Shown here in pieces: positions 23,998 to 33,868 of a stretch of DNA of 64,000 nucleotides. The DNA is from Microstegium vimineum (lineage: Eukaryota > Streptophyta > Magnoliopsida > Poales > Poaceae): assembly GCA_022036555.1 (NCBI GenBank), contig CM039130.1:19928570-19992569 (forward strand), in the 5' to 3' direction. The translations under genes were made by a program, and so were the position numbers. Within the stretch, counting starts at the first letter, position 1, and every line of letters starts with the position of its first letter. The notes below the pieces were generated by a model that made no database searches, was not told where the DNA came from, and saw only the letters and a program-made list of their open reading frames with translations.

Positions 23998-24489
23998 TTT
24001 TGAATTCAAACGGCGTAGTTCAAACGGTTTGGGACCGGTAACCGGTCAATTAGGGCCGGTTACCGACCGGTTTGGGCGGTTCCCGACGGTTCCGCCCCAA
24101 ACCAAATTTCAAATTTGAAAAAAAAATCGAAAATGCTGAAAAAATTCCTAAAAATAGTTCATGATTTATAGAGTCGAATGGTGCAAAAAAATTTTCAAAT
24201 CGGAGTTCGTTTGATATTTATTTTGACGCGTACAAGTTTGAAAAAAAATAAAAAAGATCCTTTTTCTTTTTTTTTCAAACTTGTACACGTCAAAATAAAT
24301 AGCAAACGAACTCCAATTTGAAAAATTTGTACACCATTTGACTCTATAAATCATGAACTATTTTTAGGAATTTTTTCAGCATTTTCGATTTTTTTTTCAA
24401 ATTTGAAATTTGAATACAAACCGGAACCGAAACTGAACCGCCCGGGGCGGTTTGTCGGTAACCGGTACCGACCGGTTTGAAAAACCCTG
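23998..24489 (-). mobile_element. hAT-type foldback MITE, left copy, truncated
   Basis: Inverted copy of the complete element at 24836-25415. It ends at ccctg (24485-24489), the terminal inverted repeat. Its other end is missing, because similarity stops near 23998-24001 next to the LTR. The core is a palindrome: about 24112-24260 is the reverse complement of about 24265-24415, with short mismatches. The GC-rich shoulders carry repeated ggtaaccgg and accgaccggtt words. Confidence 0.8.
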
Positions 24490-24835
24490 GTTCAGGGTCG
24501 ATGGCAAAGCGTACCGACGGAGGAAGCCCTACGGTTGCGCCACCTCCTTCTCGGCAGTTGCTCTAGCCTGAGGTCACGTCGCTCTGGATCTCACTGGATC
24601 TCAAGCTAGGCGTTGACTTCGGCTGAATATGGATCTAGGCAAGGCGGTAGATGGGTCAAAAGGAAGGGGGGCGCACTGCCCGCTCATGATGCAGCGCTCA
24701 ACCTCCGCTCCACCTCAATGTGGGTGCCTCCCGTTTGAGAAGATGATGGGTGCGGCAGCGCTAGTAGGATGGGAGAAAGGAAAAATAGAGAGAAGCGCTG
24801 CTCGGACGGATGGGAGAAGCTGTAGTAGGCCTACA
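24490..24835. other. Spacer between two inverted MITEs
   Basis: 346 bases of ordinary composition with no recognised coding sequence. A 105-codon plus-strand frame beginning at 24629 runs into the right-hand MITE and has no motif. Its right end supplies the 8-base target duplication of that MITE. Confidence 0.5.
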
Positions 24836-25415
24836 CAGGGTTTTTCAAACCGGTCGGTAACCGCGGTTACCGACCGGTTACCGACAAACCGCCCCCGGGC
24901 GGTTCGGTTTCAGTTCCGGTTTGAATTCAAATTTCAAATTTGAAAAAAAAATCGAAAATGCTGAAAAAATTCCTAAAAATAGTTCATGATTTATAGAGTC
25001 GAATGGTGTACAAATTTTTCAAATTGGAGTTCGTTTGCTATTTATTTTGACGTGTACAAGTTTGAAAAAAAAAGAAAAAGGATCTTTTTTTTTCAAACTT
25101 GTACGCGTCAAAATAAATAGCAAACGAACTCCAATTTGAAAAAAATTTGCACCAATCGACTCTATAAATCATGAACTATTTTTAGGAATTTTTTCAGCAT
25201 TTTCGATTTTTTTTTTCAAATTTGAAATTTGGTTTGGGGCGGAACCGTCGGGAACCGCCCAAACCGGTCGGTTACCGGTCCCAAACCATTTGAACTACGC
25301 CGTTTGAATTCAAAATGATTCAAAATACAAACCGGTCGGTTTGGGCGGTTACCGTCAATAACCGCCAAACCACCGGGGACCGGTTCCCGGCGACCGGTCG
25401 GGATTGAAAACCCTG
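24836..25415 (+). mobile_element. Complete hAT-type foldback MITE
   Basis: 580 bases with terminal inverted repeats cagggttttt at the left and aaaaccctg at the right. It is flanked by an 8-base target duplication, ggcctaca at 24828-24835 and ggcctgca at 25416-25423, with one difference. An 8-base duplication and CAGGG termini are marks of hAT transposons. There is no transposase frame. About 145-base inner arms form a long hairpin (about 24926-25072 against 25085-25231) around a loop near aaaaaggatc. The outer shoulders are GC-rich with many ccggtt/aaccgg words. Confidence 0.85.
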
Positions 25416-26185
25416 GGCCTGCATCCCTTCTCAGGAGTAACCTATGGTCTAAAACGACCTTTGTAGGACAATTTTTTAATGTCAAAATGTCCTTTCTAGG
25501 ACAAAGGGAGTACACCGCAAAAATGAGCAACAAGATAGGGTGCTAGTTACTTAAATCCATTATATGCATTTCCGAAATTAATGAGTTGAAACAAGTACAA
25601 ATACGTTCTAAACTGTTTTTGGGAATACAGAACAAGCCGACCCCTGGAACATAACGGACCAGACCATAATAATTAAATAAATTCTGCCATCTATAGATGG
25701 TGACATTCATTCTTTGCATCTAAATACAACAATAAACACGTAAACCAAATTCCCAGGCCTAACAGAAGGAACCAATTGTTGCATGTCATCAAGAATTCAG
25801 GACTTACACAAGAATGCAACATGATTTCATATAGTTCGTACATCAAGCATCTCAGTTACAGATTTAGTACATGGAAGTATAGACGTACAGTTACAGACCT
25901 TGATGGCAGCATCTGAATCACATGAATAGACTCAAGAGTTTAGGAACCCATATTGGACAGAGATGCCTCAGTGAAAAAACAGTTTCGAAGACAAACTTAC
26001 ACTGCCACCTTTTTTTAACATTTACAACACATTACGAACTGTAGATATTCACCTCGCATGAGCAACCCTCTTAATAGAGACATTTACTGTAAGTTTGCTA
26101 GATTTGCTGAAGGCATATGGAACCAAAAGGAAAGCTTCTGTAGGATTGAGACCTCGCCACTCCCTTGTATTTGTGACAGAAGCCT
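25416..26185. other. Flank and 3' region of the SINA-type pseudogene
   Basis: Low-copy-looking sequence downstream (on the minus strand) of the pseudogene. Near 25446-25512 it contains words typical of a Stowaway-like end (agggag followed by TA at 25511-25512, with tgtcctagaaagg inside on the other strand). I could not find the second end. No coding sequence was seen. Confidence 0.4.
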
Positions 26186-27035
26186 TCAATTGCAGACTGT
26201 TTTCAGTGTTTCCATTACTATTGCTCTCATTTCATAGAAGAAATTCCAATTCAGATTGCCAGTCCTAAGGCAACACACTGAAAGCGCATGGCCAAAGGAA
26301 ACACTTTCTTGTTGATAAAAAATGAACAGGTGATCATCCTCTGCTAGAAGAACCAGAAAAGGAAATGACATTTCCAAACTCACTTCGAAACACTGACCAT
26401 GGGAAAGCGCAGCCCATCACTATTATGGTTTGTAAGGAAATGTCCTGACCACCATCCATTGAATCCTACGTACCCACAACCAGGAATAGGACACATTGAA
26501 GGAGTGTAAAGGCAGGATTCTTCATGAGCATTTCTGCATGCATAGCTGACCAACTTGTTACAGCCCAATTTGGCATATGAGCAGGATGACTTAACTGACT
26601 CAACAACCTTCTCCAGTGCAATGTTTCGTACAAAGTTCGCATCACGAGAACAAATGTGGCATTTGTTGGTGAGCCTAGACCAGCAAGAAAAGCACACTAC
26701 ATGGCCATTTTGGCACTGGAAAATACAGAGACAAGCTGCAATCATTTAAAGGCGGCCTTAAGATATGACTTTTGATAAGAATTGTCTGCTTATGATCATT
26801 TAAAGAAGGCATACAGCATGGACCAATTTTTAGTTGCAAACATTGTCACAAGTGAATATAATAATCAAATCATGTGACTCGTTGGAATTTATGAACCAAT
26901 TTATCTGCAGCGTGGAGAAACCTAAATGGGAAAAAGTTGTGCAGATAGGAGCTTTTCATTTTTTTGGCTCCACATAATTGTAATTGAGTTCGATAATAGG
27001 TTCAGTCGTCTGTATAAGTCTAGCCCTCTCCTCCG

Positions 27036-27055
27036 CCCCCCCCCCCCCCCCCCCC
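27036..27055 (+). repeat. Poly-C run of 20
   Basis: Twenty consecutive C bases after ctccg. Its length may be misjudged by sequencing. Confidence 0.9.
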
Positions 27056-27178
27056 GACATGCACACAACACAAAACCAATGTTTTGAATTTTTTTTCCGC
27101 ACACTTGTAGATTATTTACAAGACTCTAAACTAAAATTGTCCTACCTGCTTGCAATAAAATGTCAAAGATCTGACATA

Positions 27179-27397
27179 CTCCCTCCAACCTGAAATACAA
27201 CCTATTCTAGAATTCTATGAAATATTGTGCAGTAAAGCAAATGACAAATGTAACCTTTTGTGATTACCATATTTTGTTTGGGTGGTACACTAATAGTAGG
27301 TATACATAACTGAATTGGGGGTAACTCACCTAGAATCCTTTATGATTTGGGAAAAAATTTAAATGCTTGGATACCTTATATTTCAAAACAGAGGGAT
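27179..27397. mobile_element. Stowaway-like MITE
   Basis: 219 bases starting ctccctccaacctgaaatac and ending atatttcaaaacagagggat. The termini are inverted, imperfect copies of each other, and TA dinucleotides flank both ends (27177-27178 and 27398-27399). This is the form of Stowaway (mariner-type) MITEs common in grass introns. It has no coding capacity. Confidence 0.75.
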
Positions 27398-27649
27398 TAC
27401 TATGTAATGAAAGCATCTCCATCTAATATATATGTACCCAAAACAAGGTTTTGATCTTGGAAGAGAAGTAGATTGGAAAGTTTTGGTCACATTTTTTACC
27501 ATATCTAAAGGGGCATATCCACTGCAAAACAAACTGGGTGTAACAACAGATAGTTTGCATTTACATAATGAGTCATGCGTGATGCATGTTCCAAGAAAAA
27601 AAACAGATACTTTGCAACAGTAGTATGTGCTGTCCTTGGAAACTGAGTA

Positions 27650-28070
27650 TCCTCGACTTTTGTCTTGGGGTGTGCGTTGAGCTCCACAGCCGGCCTCTGT
27701 TCTGTTTGCCATACCTCTCCTAGCTCCTTGCCCACGCCGCCTATGTTCCCCGTCCTCCCTAGCAATGGTCGAGGTTATTGGTTTTGTGGAGCTTCTACTC
27801 TACAACGGCCCTTGCTCACTTTCTGTTGCCGAGCAGAGGATCCTTGCCCTGTTCCGCCATCTCACTACCTCTGTGTCGCTTTTGGCATACCCTCCTGCTC
27901 CTCAAAGTGGTTCCTGGATTCTGGCGCCTCTTTTCACATGACCCCTAATCCAACTCATTTGTCGTCATTTTCATCTTCACATTCGTCTTCCATTGTGCAT
28001 ACTGCCCATGGCATGTCCTCTTCCTATTGTTGGTCGTGGCACTCTCACTTTCAGGAAAACTAGGATGCTA
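27650..28070 (+). pseudogene. Ty1/copia gag-pol fragment with protease motif
   Basis: A plus-strand frame (27665-28063) contains 'WFLDSGASFHMTPNPTHLSS', the retropepsin active-site segment of Ty1/copia polyproteins (D-S-G-A intact). It is followed by 'VHTAHG'. Near 28028 the frame shifts: the continuation 'VGRGTLTFRK' is read in another frame. The fragment is cut off after about 28065 and no RT or integrase follows. It lies in the intron of the SINA-type pseudogene on the opposite strand. Confidence 0.75.
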
Positions 28071-28690
28071 ACCATATTATGTTTTTAACAGCATATTATC
28101 ACTGCGTTCAGGTGAAAACATATTTTGCCATCCTTTTCCGAACCAAGGCCGTCCCCATTTCCATCACCGAAATAACGGAAATACACGTTACGCTTGAAGT
28201 ACTAGAGGGAAAGCACGAAGAAATATAGACTAAGCCAGCTTCTACCACAAGCCACTACCAAAGTAAGGTACATCATTATGGAGTATCATCTCAAAACTTA
28301 GAACCCGCCAAACATTATGCCATCCTACCCAAATTACTACGGAAAATCAAGAAATACCGCGATTTTTAAATGGGGATAGCTACCTGGTAGAGGGGCGGTT
28401 GGAGGGGCTCGAAGCAGATGGAGCAATCAAGCAGATCAGGTCGATGCGCACACTAATCCCGTCAGCCTCTCCTCCAACGACCGCTCATAATTACGGTCGT
28501 TCCCTTCAGCCCTCTCCGCCCCTACCACCCGCGTTTCCATCCTGCACTTCGCCCTCGCCGCCAAAATTCGACCTTCGAGGATCCTCCACCGCCGCCGCTT
28601 CGGCTGGCCCGTCTTCGCGCTTTCTCTTTTCGACCTCGGAAGAGAAGGCGGGAGGGTCTTCGTCGCGTCGTCAAACGAGAACTTGGCCAT

Positions 28691-29125
28691 GGATTTCTAA
28701 TGAACTCCTTTTGCAGCAGGTGGGCACCGCGGGTGAGGCAGCGATCCGGTCACTGCGATTTGGCGGAGGCGGTGCTGGAATGGGGCCGTCTGGATCCCTC
28801 CAGATTCTGCAAACCCATATATTCCAAAAGGGAAGGATGATAAAAAAAACTGAGTATCAGATACTGTCACCCAAGGTGACGTCTAATCAAACACTGTCAC
28901 AAGCTCATTTTATGTCTCCTCTCCTCTTATAAAGTGGGTAGGAAGTAGAGAGAATAGATAAAAAACGGTTTTATGTGAATTAAGAATACTTAGATAAATT
29001 GAAATCGATAGAGCCCTGCCAAACGAGATCTGAATCTAGCTGAAAGTACTCCCCTTAATATCTATTGTTATTCTTTTATTTAAATAAATAACTTTAACTA
29101 AATATATATTCAATCAAAATATACA
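28691..29125. other. Upstream flank of the SINA-type pseudogene
   Basis: Would hold the promoter of the pseudogene on the minus strand. No clear TATA box was singled out. A plus-strand frame (28399-28932) overlapping exon 1 is a shadow frame. The stretch ends at the start of the Tat-like LTR. Confidence 0.4.
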
Positions 29126-29622
29126 TGTTGGGGATATTACCTCGGCCTATCCCCAGAGACCTTATGGACCTGCCGACTAGAAGACGGCCCACCCGCGAGG
29201 CCTTGCGGCACGCGACCAGCCCGCCGTGCTTGCCAAGGACTTCGAAGAAGTCTTGTTCGCCAAGGAAGATCCTAGTAGATAGACTCGGATCCCTTTCCAT
29301 AGGGAACCGATCGTAATCTGTTAGGATATGAGAATTGTAACCCTGCTCCTCGACTATATAAGGCGAGCAGGGACTTCCCTCAAAAAACCTCTCACGACCT
29401 CTCTCAGGTCATCTACAGATCTTGTAACCTAATATGCAAGATCAATCCAGCCTCCAAAACACAGGACGTAGGGTATTACGGCGATTTACCGGTCCGAACC
29501 TGTATAAATCGTCGTGTCTACGCTCTCTGTGTTACACTTGATCGTCCGTTGCCACACCTCCGCCTATAATCTACTACTGTAGGGTACCTCCTAAGTAGAC
29601 TGCGACGCATATTTCGTTGACA
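29126..29622 (+). mobile_element. 5' LTR of Tat-like element, plus copy
   Basis: 497 bases from tgttggggatatt to tttcgttgaca, TG...CA. A TATA box (ctatataagg) is at 29354-29363. The LTR is followed directly by a ttggcgcc primer site. The last 45 or so bases (gcgacgcatatttcgt) recur on the minus strand at 37140-37180, which ties the two Tat-like copies together. No 3' LTR of this copy is present; the element is cut at about 33865. Confidence 0.8.
29354..29363 (+). promoter_or_regulatory. TATA box in Tat-like LTR
   Basis: The sequence ctatataagg lies about 260 bases before the end of the LTR, in the usual place for the start of the genomic transcript. Confidence 0.6.
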
Positions 29623-29641
29623 GTTGGCGCCTAGGTAGGGG
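29623..29641 (+). promoter_or_regulatory. Primer-binding site of Tat-like element
   Basis: The sequence gttggcgcctaggtagggg begins one base after the LTR. The TGGCGCC core is the usual start of primer sites in Tat and related gypsy elements. I do not assign the tRNA. Confidence 0.65.
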
Positions 29642-29658
29642 GTGTGTGCATCGACTTC

Positions 29659-30930
29659 ATGGCTCGTCAAGCGGTCACTTTCCCGGATTTGATGGTCCTT
29701 CCGGCCCGGGCACCGTGCTCCAATCGGATCTGTATCTTGGACCGTCGGATCCGCGCCATGCGTGCAAACGCGTCGCCATCCCATGTCGTCTCACCCGCGC
29801 AAATCCCCAAATCGTTTCGCCATGCCAAAGTACCACCCGCGAAAGAAGACCAGCGTCGACGACCTGGTCGTCGCCATCGATCGCTCCAACAACAGTATCA
29901 TGGATTGCCTCGACCTCATACAAGTGGCACACGCCGACTCCCCCGAAAACCACGGACGCCGACCACCCCGCCGCTGATCCCCCCGAAGACGATGGCCATG
30001 ACGACCGGACACTCACCCCTCTCCAATGATGCCTTATGGGCACATAATCAGGCCACCGCTTTCCAGCGCCAACTGTACCGATCAGTCTTCGACCAGATCC
30101 CGGTGGCTCCAGTCGTGAACACCATCGCATCTCCTCGATCTCCAGTGACTCCGACCAGGCAGTATCCCTCGGTGGCACGACCTCTTCAGGCTCAGTCGCT
30201 ACCACAGCGAGACCTGAAACACCTAATTCCTCCGAAATCGACCACAACCTCACAGAGCGCCTCCCAGGCTTCGGAAGGATGATTTTTCAAACCTCTGCCG
30301 ACAGAACTCACCGTGATAGCGAGATGGTGGCCACCTCCATTTTCTCCAACGGTTCGTCCGCCGACGAATCCAGAAGCAAGTTGGCAGGGACTCCCCACGC
30401 CAACCAAGATAACGCCACAACGAAGCAGGGAGAACAGGCGACGTTACTCCCGTCTCTTGAAACGCAAGAGGGACAGGGACCGCCGACCAACTAATGTAGC
30501 GCTGGAAGGGCCGGCCACACCGACCACCGGTCGGCAGCTCCCGAGCGTTACCCGCAGAGGTACGACTACAGGGGAGACAACAGTTACGTCGCCAACGCAG
30601 ACGACGAATCAAAGACGGACTACGACCCAGTTATGAGAAGATCCTCGACGACCTCTGCCCCATCCACAAGAACTCCAAGCACTCCATGAGAAACTGCGAA
30701 CTCCCCTTTAAATCAGTAGTGAAGGGAAGAAGAGACAAGAGAGCAAACTCCGCAAGAGCGAAGACCAAGACCCACCAGCACCAAAATTCCGACCACCTTC
30801 AACGACGTACTCCATCTTCGTGGTAGCATGGTCGTTGAAGGAGAAAGGCGACGTCGCCAAGTTCGCAAAGAAATTTACTCTGTCGCCGCCAACAGAGAAG
30901 ATTCGGCCGACGCTCGCAACCTAGACTAGT
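29659..30930 (+). pseudogene. Gag of Tat-like element, plus copy
   Basis: Begins at ATG 29659 ('MARQAVTFPDLMVLPARAP') and matches the start of Gag in the minus copy at 17000-17298. It is read in at least three frames in turn (29644-30282, 29646-30029, 30279-30636), so it carries several frameshifts. The basic stretch 'RSRENRRRYSR' of the C-terminal half is at about 30420-30450. A knuckle-like 'CPIHKNSKHSM' segment follows at about 30656-30690, as in the other copy. The protein is certainly not made as it stands. Confidence 0.7.
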
Positions 30931-31560
30931 CGGAGCAGCCTATTAGTTTCTCCGGGGAAGACGAGTGGACGGACTACAGGTACCCTGACCGTTTTCCACT
31001 CTTCATCGACCCAACCATCGCGACGTGCCGTTTCAGGAAAGTGCTAGTCAGACGGCGGCAGCGCGTTAAATATCATCTTTGCCGACGCATTCCCGCCAGC
31101 TCGATTACTCAAAGAAGGACCTCCTGCCGGCGAATTTCCCTTTCTGGGTATCATCCCAGACAAGGCAATCCACGCTAGTAGGACAAATTACACTCCCCGT
31201 GCAATTCGGCGACCAGAAACCACTTCAGGGTCGAGAACATCAACTTCATCGTCACTGACTTCCAAACAGCCTACTATGCGATCCTTGGTCGTACCAACAC
31301 TCGCAAAGCTCATGGCAGTACTGCACTACACTACATGGTGTTGAAGATCCCGACACAGCAAGGCATCCTTAGCCTCCGCACCGACCTAAAAGTCGCATAT
31401 GAGTATGAACAGCAAACAATAAATGCCGCCGGGAGGCTCTGCTCCCACGACAAATACAACTCCAGCACTAACGACAACCCTGCCGCCAAAGAGGTCAAAG
31501 GAAACACAAGCATCAATCATCGGCGCCGGCCCTCTCGCAACTACGCAGAAGGCCTATGAT
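30931..31560 (+). pseudogene. Protease region of Tat-like element, plus copy
   Basis: Frame-interrupted counterpart of 14563-15130. Nucleotides 30945-31340 encode in pieces the 'SFSGEDEWTDY' stretch, a 'NIIFADAF' segment and an 'AYYAILGR' segment. The active-site stretch 'DGGS' at 31052-31064 is disturbed by a frame change. No RT follows, matching the minus copy. Both copies are therefore gag-protease units without pol. Confidence 0.6.
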
Positions 31561-31680
31561 TCCTGCAATACAATAGTCCAATACTTGAAGCGGGTCAATG
31601 AAATTTGTACTCTCTTTTCCCAATAAATAAATAAAGTGATATTTTTTCGTTATACCCTATATAAAAATTCAAACCCCTGC

Positions 31681-31794
31681 AAAACGCCAAACAGCGTTCG
31701 ACGACTCCTGCAAAACGCGTACGGCGTTCGACGACCTCTCCAAAACACTCCCACAATGTTCGAACGAGCCCCTCCAAACACATTACGGCGTTCT
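31681..31794 (+). repeat. Mini-hairpin array of Tat-like element, plus copy
   Basis: Three to four units of 30-33 bases start at 31681, 31712, 31742 and 31775. Each opens aaaac[ag]c, and the first two fold as AACGC, 5-6 bases, GCGTT. It lies just downstream of ataaataaata (31624-31634). The same arrangement is present in the minus copy at 14331-14392. Confidence 0.7.
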
Positions 31795-32817
31795 CCAAAC
31801 AGCCGGGCCATAACTGGAAACCTTAAAATCTGGTCTATCAATTTCATAACGCATAGAAGTAGCTACCCTATATGTTATGATCGTATGATAGACCTCTCAG
31901 ATGATGCCTCTCCAACAACCGAGAAACATCACCTTTTGTTGAAGGCGATGAGAATAGGGCGCCCAAAATCTGTATACGACCACGGTACGGTCGACGACTC
32001 TACAAGCTCATAGCTTTGCGCCCAGCGTATGCGGGAACGGTCCCCCACAGGCCCTAGTCACGCCACGATCGAGCCTCTCGGAAAAGGGTTCTGTCCCTAG
32101 CATCACCCTAAGCGTGCAAGAGTTGTTCACCCTCTGCCCGAGGTTGCTAGCAGCCTACCCCCCTGGTAATCCCTTGGCCCTACGCGTGCAGTAGCTCCGG
32201 GTTCTACCATCTGGGCCATAGGAAACCAAGGTCCGAACGATTCATCGCTATGGCTCACGACTAGCAGGCATGGCAGGACATACAAGTGAAACAAAAGCTC
32301 AATGCCCAATATTTTACAGCTTTGTAGTTTTCACTTACACTCTGAATCCTTTTATCTGGGATACAAACTCTGCTGTCCAGCAGCAAATAGATCAATGCCT
32401 TTAGCTACAATCTCCGCGACACAATCAACATCCGCCTCGAGACATCCGCATCCTCATCCGACTCCCTGACGCGAACCCGTCTCCACGCGACCAAGCTCAA
32501 GTTTCGGGTAATGAGATGCACCATAGCTAGGCCATGACAGTCACCCAACTCCGTGCTGCCGAAGTCGTAAATGACTGAAGTCTGCCCACAGGCCGCGAAC
32601 CCTCGTTAACACACCATCCATGGTCGCCTGATCAACGGGTTTTCAGGAATGAGCGCCTGGCAATCAACACATCCCACCACAGGAGCGATCTCCCGCCCCA
32701 AACCCCAAAGTTGTTGGGGTAAGAATCCACCTTACCCTGCAGGTCTGCAAATTGAAGACAAAACATTGCTCCGGTAAGCCGCGGAAATAGCAAATACCAA
32801 GTAAGGGAACTACACAA
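31795..32817. other. Tat-like internal region without recognised genes
   Basis: No convincing frame on either strand. By position it lies between the protease part and the antisense reading frame of the Tat-like element, a region that is usually non-coding. Confidence 0.4.
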
Positions 32818-33860
32818 TCAAAGAAAACAATAGTAAAGCATTACCTTCGTGCATTGCTCGCATCTTGTAAATTTCTTGTTCGGCAGCATAGGCTTTGTCC
32901 TCCGCAAGACGCTTAGCTTCTTCACACCAAGCAGCTCTAACAAATAACCAAGAAACATTACCACAAGGTCGAGGCAACAAGTTTTACAAACAAAGAGCAA
33001 AGAAGGCTTATGAGCGGCAAGCTCATCGACCTTCTCAATATGCGACTGGACCCTCCGCGACTTCAGCTCCTGATTTTGGATTGTGGCTCCAGAACTTGGC
33101 ACGCGGGTTTGCTGCCTCCAAGCTTTCTCCAGTCCCGCAAACGTTTCCTTTGAAAACAGCAACATCACAACACAGGCGCTCGTTCTCAGCAGTTAGTTTC
33201 GCAAGCTGGTCGGCCATAAACCTTACCCCTCCCTTCTGGACTTAAAAAGTCCCTACGACGACACATAACAGTTCAACAAAGGAGGCATAGAGACAACACA
33301 TAGGTAACCAAGGGTCCGAAGCTACCTTGATTCGCCCGAACAGATCGCTAGCATCATTAAGAAAGGCATCGCTTCCTCTTCGGCCTCGTCATCCTCGATA
33401 ACGACAAAGTCCTCACCATCACGGCAGAAAAATATGGATTAGCGCTGGCTTCGACTCTCTTTTGCTCGAGGAATCTCCTCCACTACATCCGGCTCCTCAA
33501 GTAGCACGACTGACCTTTTTCTCTTCTCCGGCCTCGGACACAAAACGCCGAGGGTGCTAACAGATTTGGCAACAACACCGCAAACCGGTTCTGCATCAAC
33601 AGCCGCAGAGCCAAAGCACCATCAACAAACATCGCCCCTTCACTTGCAGCAGGATCCTCCTCACAAGTTGCAGAATCAGCAGCATAGGTGCCATGTCTCT
33701 CCCCAGCCATCTCAACACGCGCTCCACCGGTGACGCCCGATTTTTATCATGAGATTGCCAACGGATCCTCAGAAAACCGGTACCCTACCCAAAAAACAAC
33801 GTCATACGCACATCGACAAAAGGGGATTAAGATCAAACAAAAAAGAATAAAGCACTTACA
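32818..33860 (-). pseudogene. Antisense reading frame of Tat-like element
   Basis: Reads against the element. The first segment (33483-33710) begins 'MAGERHGTYAADSAT'. Further down, 33035-33217 has 'MADQLAKLTAENERLCCDV', a coiled-coil-like stretch, and 32818-33168 gives another piece. The pieces are in different frames, with a splice-like gap between them. Antisense frames downstream of the protease or pol region are known in Tat-lineage elements, sometimes annotated as 'putative gypsy type transposon'. The function is unknown and this copy appears broken. The region is cut at about 33865 by Athila-like DNA. Confidence 0.45.
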
Positions 33861-33868
33861 GGATGAAA

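Larger units (their letters stand above)
26716..28383 (-). other. Intron of the SINA-type pseudogene
   Basis: Begins GTAGCT after ctaccag and ends ttttccag before TGCCAAAATGG, joining the two RING halves without changing phase. It has collected a C homopolymer, a Stowaway-like MITE and a copia fragment. Confidence 0.75.
26186..28690 (-). pseudogene. SINA-like RING E3 ubiquitin ligase, two exons, frameshifted
   Basis: Exon 1 (28384-28690) starts with ATG at 28690 and reads 'MAKFSFDDATKTLPPSLPRS'. It ends with 'DLLDCSICFEPLQPPLYQ', the first half of a RING finger, in a different frame from the start codon. The intron (26716-28383, 1,668 bases) has GT and AG ends, with ttttccag at its 3' end. 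Exon 2 (26186-26715) resumes 'CQNGHVVCFSCWSRLTNKCH', completing the RING cysteines and histidine. It continues into a SIAH-type zinc finger ('CSYAKLGCNK', 'HEESC', 'CPIPGCGYVGF') and then 'RFP'. One base is missing near 26392-26398 (run of C), after which 'VSLEMSFPFLVLLAEDDHLF' lies in the next frame, ending at 26186. Exon 1 has at least two further frame changes. Members of this family ubiquitinate target proteins. This copy is probably dead, unless the indels are consensus errors. Confidence 0.8.

Noticed and set aside
24001..24420. Candidate microRNA precursor or CRISPR-like repeat
   Set aside because: The hairpin is far too long and too perfect for a microRNA, and there is no spacer array. 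The terminal repeats and target duplication of the sister copy identify a MITE.
28399..28932. 177-codon plus-strand frame
   Set aside because: Antisense to exon 1 of the SINA-type pseudogene, which has RING residues, a start codon and a splice donor.
29675..30253. 192-codon minus-strand frame
   Set aside because: Antisense shadow of the Tat-like gag, whose reading is supported by comparison with the other copy.
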